Below are positions 25,568 through 29,066 of a DNA stretch of 29,066 nt, piece by piece. The notes below the pieces were generated by a model. It had not been told where the DNA came from, ran no database searches, and saw nothing but the letters and a program-made list of their open reading frames with translations. Both the position numbers and the translations under genes were made by a program. The DNA comes from JBDSTZ01 sp039927975 (GTDB taxonomy: Bacteria; Pseudomonadota; Gammaproteobacteria; Burkholderiales; Burkholderiaceae_D): NCBI GenBank assembly GCA_039927975.1, contig JBDSTZ010000462.1:1-29066 (forward strand), read 5' to 3'. Position 1 is the first letter of the stretch; each line of letters starts with the position of its first letter.

Positions 25568-25904
25568 CGCAGGCGGTCCGACCGCTTTGGTGTTCGGTCC
25601 TACCGAACGTTGCGAAATCCGCATCCGATCTGACCACTTTTTGCTTGCCAAAGCCAATGGTTTAATTGATCATTGGCCTGGTGTAAATGCAATTGCAAAA
25701 CCCATTGCGCTTACGTAACTACGGAAATCCGGGATATAACGCGATTGTCGGGAAACATTTGTCAATCGTTTACTTCCGTTTCCATGTGAATACCTTTGTA
25801 ATCGATTGCTTCAAACGCGGTGCTCCACCCTTTTAAGGATCGGAGCGGCACTTGTAAGTCGGCGAATTTTATAAGCTGATGACAGATAATAAACAGGGAG
25901 ATGT
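25568..25904. promoter_or_regulatory. AT-rich regulatory region upstream of the TonB-dependent receptor
   Basis: The 337-bp gap is much more AT-rich than its surroundings and holds no supported gene. It contains a 25-bp inverted repeat (25653-25677), a TGCAATTGCA palindrome (25688-25697), several TTG/TAT-rich stretches and a TATAAG at 25870-25875. I could not pair a convincing -35 and -10. It probably holds the receptor promoter and operator. Confidence 0.5.
25653..25677. promoter_or_regulatory. Inverted repeat, candidate operator for the receptor gene
   Basis: GCCAATG (25653-25659) and CATTGGC (25671-25677) are perfect 7-bp arms around an 11-bp AT-rich centre. This size and symmetry suit a dimeric transcription factor. 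It lies about 230 bp before the receptor ATG. Confidence 0.45.
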
Positions 25905-28844
25905 ATGAATCGTAACAACCGTAGGCCTACAAAAACCCGCATGAGCGTGGTCGTCAGCGCTCTGTTCCCCCTCGCGATGGGCGGTTCCGCGCTCGCGCAA
26001 ACCACGCCGCCGGCCGATTCCGCCACCGTGGTCGTGACCGGTTTCCGCGCCAGTCTGCAAAGCTCGCTGGCGGTCAAGAAGGAAGCCAACTCGATCGTCG
26101 ACGTGATCAAGGCCGAAGACATCGGTAAATTCCCGGACAATAACTTGTCCGAATCGATGCAGCGCATTCCTGGCGTGGCCATCGACCGCGACGCAGGCGA
26201 AGGCCGCATGATCACCGTGCGCGGCCTGGGCGGCCAGTTCGTCCGCACCCAGCTGAACGGCATGGAAGCGCTGGCCACCACCGGCGGCCGCGATTCCTCC
26301 GGCGGCGCTAACCGCGACCGTGGTTTCGACTTCAACGTGTTCGCCGCTGAACTGTTCAGCTCGATCAAGGTGACCAAATCGATGAGCGCCGAGATCGAAG
26401 AGGGTTCGCTCGGCACCGCCGTCGACCTGACCACCCCGCGTCCATTCGATTACAAAGGCTTCGCGATGGGCGGTTCGTTCACCGGTCAATGGAACGACCT
26501 GTCGAAGAAGAAGAACCACCGCGAAACCTTCATGGTGTCGACCCGCAGCGACGACAAGCGCTGGGGCGGCATGTTCTCGGTCGCCCACTCGACCAACGAC
26601 AAGACCGAAGAAGGGCCGTCGACCGGTCGCTGGGAAAACGGCGCCATCTCGACGGTGGCCGGTTCGCTCGGCCAGCAATCGAGCGCGTCGCGTTTCAAGA
26701 GCTATAGCACCGACGGCGGCAAGACCTTCATCACCATTCCAGCGCTTAACACCAACGTGGCCGCAGCCGGCACCCTGTCCGATCTGACCGGTGAAGCGCT
26801 CAATGTGACCAAGGCGCTGCACCCGCGGATTCCGCGTTACGGCCATCTGGATTATGTTGTCGAGCGTACTGGCCTGACCGGCGCGATCCAGTTCCGTCCG
26901 GTGCAAGGCACCACGCTGAGTCTCGATGCGATGCATTCCGATTTCACCCAGAACCGCAACGAGCAATACCTCGAAGTGATTTCGCTGTCGCGCGGCGCCG
27001 GCAATCCGCTGGTCACGTCGGGCAATCCGAACACCAGCATCTTTAACTACAACATCAACAACAAGGGCGAAATCGACAGGGCCAGTTTCAACAACGTCGA
27101 TATGCGTTCCGAGAACCGCCACGACGAACTGTCGTCCGAGTTCAATCAGCTCAATTTGACCCTTGATCAGAAAATCACCAACAACCTGCAGTTGAAGGTG
27201 CTGACGGGATTGTCGAATTCGGTGCAGCGCAATCCTGAGCAGACCACGCTGACGCTCGACGCCTACGACGTGCAGAACTATAGTTACGACTATACGAAGC
27301 CACTGGCGCCGGTGTTCAACTACGGCACCTCGAACGGTTGCACCGTCAACCAGACTTGCTACTGGACCGTTTCTTCGTCCGCCGCTAAGGGTGACGCCAG
27401 CCTGATGCGGATCCGTCCGAACCAGACTGAAAACCAGTTCAAGACGCACAAAATCGATTTGTCCTACGACATTAACGAGCACTTCACCTTGCGCGGCGGA
27501 CTCAGCTACAAGAAGTTTGTCTTCAAGACCATGGAAGCCCGACTGGCGAGCGAGAACATTACCGCTGCGGACGCGGCCAAGCTCAGTGCCAACCTGGCGG
27601 ACTACACGTTCTCCCAGACCATGGGAACCGGTAGCGGCGACCAGACCTGGCTGGTGCCAAACTTTAACGCGATCAAAGCGGCGTTGAATTTCGGCAGCAA
27701 CACGGGCGCCTATGCGACCAGCACCACCATCGCCGCCGCCAGCCCCTTGAACCAGGATGCCGCCGAGCGCGATACCGGGGCATACGGTCAGCTCGACTAT
27801 GACCACGAAGTGTTCGGCATCCGGGTACGGGGAAATGTCGGCATGCGCGTAGTCAAGACAAAGGAAGAGACCTCGGCCTATCTGCGTTTGCCGGCCAAGG
27901 GTGGCGTCACGCCACCGCCGACCTATCAGAAGTCCACGCAGGAATACACGGACCACCTGCCGTCCCTGAACGTCAATATCGAGCCAGTCAAGGATGTGAT
28001 TGTGCGCTTTGGCGCTGCGAAGGTCATGTCGCGGCCACTGTTGCAGCAGCTGACCCCGGCGGGCGCGTTCGATGTGGATAAACTGACTTATACGGGCGGC
28101 AATCCAACCCTGCAGCCGATTCGCGGCACGACCTACGATTTGAATCTGGAATGGTACAAGGACAAGGACACCCTGTTCTCGGCTGGTTACTTCTTCAAGA
28201 ACATGAAGACCTATATCCAGCGCACGGCCTACACCGGTACCTTCGGTTCGCTGGGGCTTGATCCGGAAGCCGTCGCGCCAGGTGCGGGGCTGAACAGCTC
28301 GACCACCTTCTCGATCACCAACCCGGTCAATACCCCGGGCGGTCTGATTCGCGGCTACGAGATCAATCTGCAGAAGGCGTTCACCTTCCTGCCTTCGCCC
28401 TTCAATAACATGGGTGGCGTGGTCAACTACACCAAGGTCGACTCGAAGCTGAAGTACCAGCTGGTGCCAACGTCGTCGGCGCTGACCGTGGCCGATCTGT
28501 TGGGCATGTCGCCTGTGTCGGCAAATGGCACGCTGTACTACGAGGACAAGGTATTCTCCGCACGTGTCACCGCGGCGTATCGCTCGAAGTACACCAGCAC
28601 GCTGCTGCCAGGTAGTGGCGCTGACTTCCAGGGCAAGAACCATACGACCAATATCGATGCGCAGATCAGCTACAACTTCACGCCTCAGTTGACGCTGACC
28701 TTCCAGGCATTGAACCTGACCGACCAGTACGATGACCGTTTTGTGTCGTACAACACGGCGTTCGGCAACGTCGACAGCAATGCGCCATCGGACGCGGTGC
28801 ATACCGGCCGTTCGTACCTGCTGGGTCTGCGTTACAAGTACTAA
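25905..28844 (+). CDS. TonB-dependent outer membrane receptor (large, TIGR01782-like)
   Basis: The 979-residue protein has a signal peptide (about 1-35, ending SALA), a TonB-box-like ATVVVTG, a plug domain with IVDVIKAEDIGKFPDNN, QRIPGVAID and TVRGLG, then a 22-strand-type barrel, and ends in an aromatic strand (GLRYKY). The plug wording matches the Xanthomonas/Caulobacter-type TonB receptors that import sugars or other large substrates with ExbB/ExbD/TonB energy. The substrate is unknown; no degradative enzymes or regulator gene adjoin it. GGGAGA lies just before the ATG. It is followed by a strong terminator. Confidence 0.94.
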   Translation: MNRNNRRPTKTRMSVVVSALFPLAMGGSALAQTTPPADSATVVVTGFRASLQSSLAVKKEANSIVDVIKAEDIGKFPDNNLSESMQRIPGVAIDRDAGEGRMITVRGLGGQFVRTQLNGMEALATTGGRDSSGGANRDRGFDFNVFAAELFSSIKVTKSMSAEIEEGSLGTAVDLTTPRPFDYKGFAMGGSFTGQWNDLSKKKNHRETFMVSTRSDDKRWGGMFSVAHSTNDKTEEGPSTGRWENGAISTVAGSLGQQSSASRFKSYSTDGGKTFITIPALNTNVAAAGTLSDLTGEALNVTKALHPRIPRYGHLDYVVERTGLTGAIQFRPVQGTTLSLDAMHSDFTQNRNEQYLEVISLSRGAGNPLVTSGNPNTSIFNYNINNKGEIDRASFNNVDMRSENRHDELSSEFNQLNLTLDQKITNNLQLKVLTGLSNSVQRNPEQTTLTLDAYDVQNYSYDYTKPLAPVFNYGTSNGCTVNQTCYWTVSSSAAKGDASLMRIRPNQTENQFKTHKIDLSYDINEHFTLRGGLSYKKFVFKTMEARLASENITAADAAKLSANLADYTFSQTMGTGSGDQTWLVPNFNAIKAALNFGSNTGAYATSTTIAAASPLNQDAAERDTGAYGQLDYDHEVFGIRVRGNVGMRVVKTKEETSAYLRLPAKGGVTPPPTYQKSTQEYTDHLPSLNVNIEPVKDVIVRFGAAKVMSRPLLQQLTPAGAFDVDKLTYTGGNPTLQPIRGTTYDLNLEWYKDKDTLFSAGYFFKNMKTYIQRTAYTGTFGSLGLDPEAVAPGAGLNSSTTFSITNPVNTPGGLIRGYEINLQKAFTFLPSPFNNMGGVVNYTKVDSKLKYQLVPTSSALTVADLLGMSPVSANGTLYYEDKVFSARVTAAYRSKYTSTLLPGSGADFQGKNHTTNIDAQISYNFTPQLTLTFQALNLTDQYDDRFVSYNTAFGNVDSNAPSDAVHTGRSYLLGLRYKY

Positions 28845-28854
28845 TCGTGCACTG

Positions 28855-28873
28855 GTGCGGCCATCGGCCGCAC
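28855..28873 (+). repeat. Inverted repeat after the receptor gene
   Basis: GTGCGGCC and GGCCGCAC pair around ATC, 10 bases after the stop codon. It precedes the main terminator and may stabilise the 3' end of the message. Confidence 0.5.
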
Positions 28874-28882
28874 TTGTTCCGG

Positions 28883-28910
28883 AAACGCCCGCCTTGCGCG
28901 GGCGTTTTTT
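28883..28910 (+). terminator. Intrinsic terminator of the TonB-dependent receptor gene
   Basis: AAACGCCCGC (28883-28892) and GCGGGCGTTT (28898-28907) form a 10-bp stem with a 5-base loop, and Ts continue to 28910. Confidence 0.92.
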
Positions 28911-28923
28911 CGTTGGGAAGGGC

Positions 28924-28952
28924 TTGCAAGGCTCCGGCGGCTTTGCTATAGT
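28924..28952 (+). promoter_or_regulatory. Sigma-70 promoter reading toward the right edge
   Basis: TTGCAA (28924-28929), a 17-bp spacer and TATAGT (28947-28952) form a good promoter just after the receptor terminator. No open frame follows within the window, so its transcript leads to a gene beyond base 29066 or to a non-coding RNA. Confidence 0.6.
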
Positions 28953-29038
28953 TCGCCTCCCCGAAGAAAACGTTAACTAAATCAAGCAGTTGGCGGGTTT
29001 GTAAGGGCGTACCGGAAACGGCGCGGTAACAAAAAGGG

Positions 29039-29066
29039 GTTGACGGTAACTGCGAAACGCTGCATA
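29039..29066 (+). promoter_or_regulatory. Partial second promoter at the window edge
   Basis: A TTGACG at the start of this stretch is followed after about 17 bp by CATA at the last bases, which would complete to a CATAAT-like -10 box outside the window. Strong promoters of this look in betaproteobacteria often precede tRNA or rRNA genes; the downstream gene is not visible. Confidence 0.45.

Noticed and set aside
25852..25875. TTGTAA and TATAAG as a promoter for the TonB receptor
   Set aside because: The spacer is only 12 bp, too short for a sigma-70 promoter, and no other -35 box fits the TATAAG.
25869..28802. Minus-strand open frame (about 977 codons) opposite the TonB receptor
   Set aside because: It is a complement-frame shadow of the receptor, with no start signal or recognisable motif.

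Overview
The window looks like a piece of a high-GC betaproteobacterial chromosome, most likely Oxalobacteraceae (Massilia/Duganella/Janthinobacterium type). That placement is inferred from the rpe-gph-trpEGDC gene order, a very large TonB-dependent receptor of the type common in these bacteria, a UbiH-like monooxygenase, apaG and mltA. No rRNA or other marker is present to fix the genus.

Bases 1 to about 8325 are the end of a genomic island inserted at the 3' end of a tRNA-Phe gene (8326-8401, minus strand). Reading away from the tRNA on the minus strand, the island carries a tyrosine recombinase, a type III-like restriction-modification operon (mod, a small PD-(D/E)XK-like protein, res), and a C5 cytosine methyltransferase with altered motifs that lacks its C-terminus. 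The methyltransferase ends exactly where an IS3-family element begins (transposase tail at 2-94). The other end of the island lies outside the window.

Bases 8400 to 16021 are core chromosome. Plus-strand genes are a UbiH/VisC-family FAD monooxygenase, a DsbC-like disulfide isomerase, a two-subunit molybdenum hydroxylase (2Fe-2S subunit and Tat-exported molybdopterin subunit) followed by a MocA-type cytidylyltransferase that probably makes its cofactor, and an M61 peptidase with a PDZ domain. A roughly 58-bp tandem repeat fills the gap before the converging trp genes.

Bases 16022 to 22727 hold a minus-strand operon: rpe, gph, a 28-residue leader peptide with four Trp codons plus an attenuator hairpin (too short for usual ORF calling), trpE, trpG, trpD, a LysE-type exporter, trpC and a small TonB-like lipoprotein. 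The layout indicates ribosome-mediated transcription attenuation of tryptophan synthesis.

Bases 22728 to 29066 contain apaG, a 49-residue membrane protein divergent from mltA with only 10 bp between their start codons, an enoyl-CoA hydratase, and a 979-residue TonB-dependent receptor ending in a strong terminator. The last 150 bases carry two promoter-like signals pointing out of the window, probably towards a stable RNA gene.
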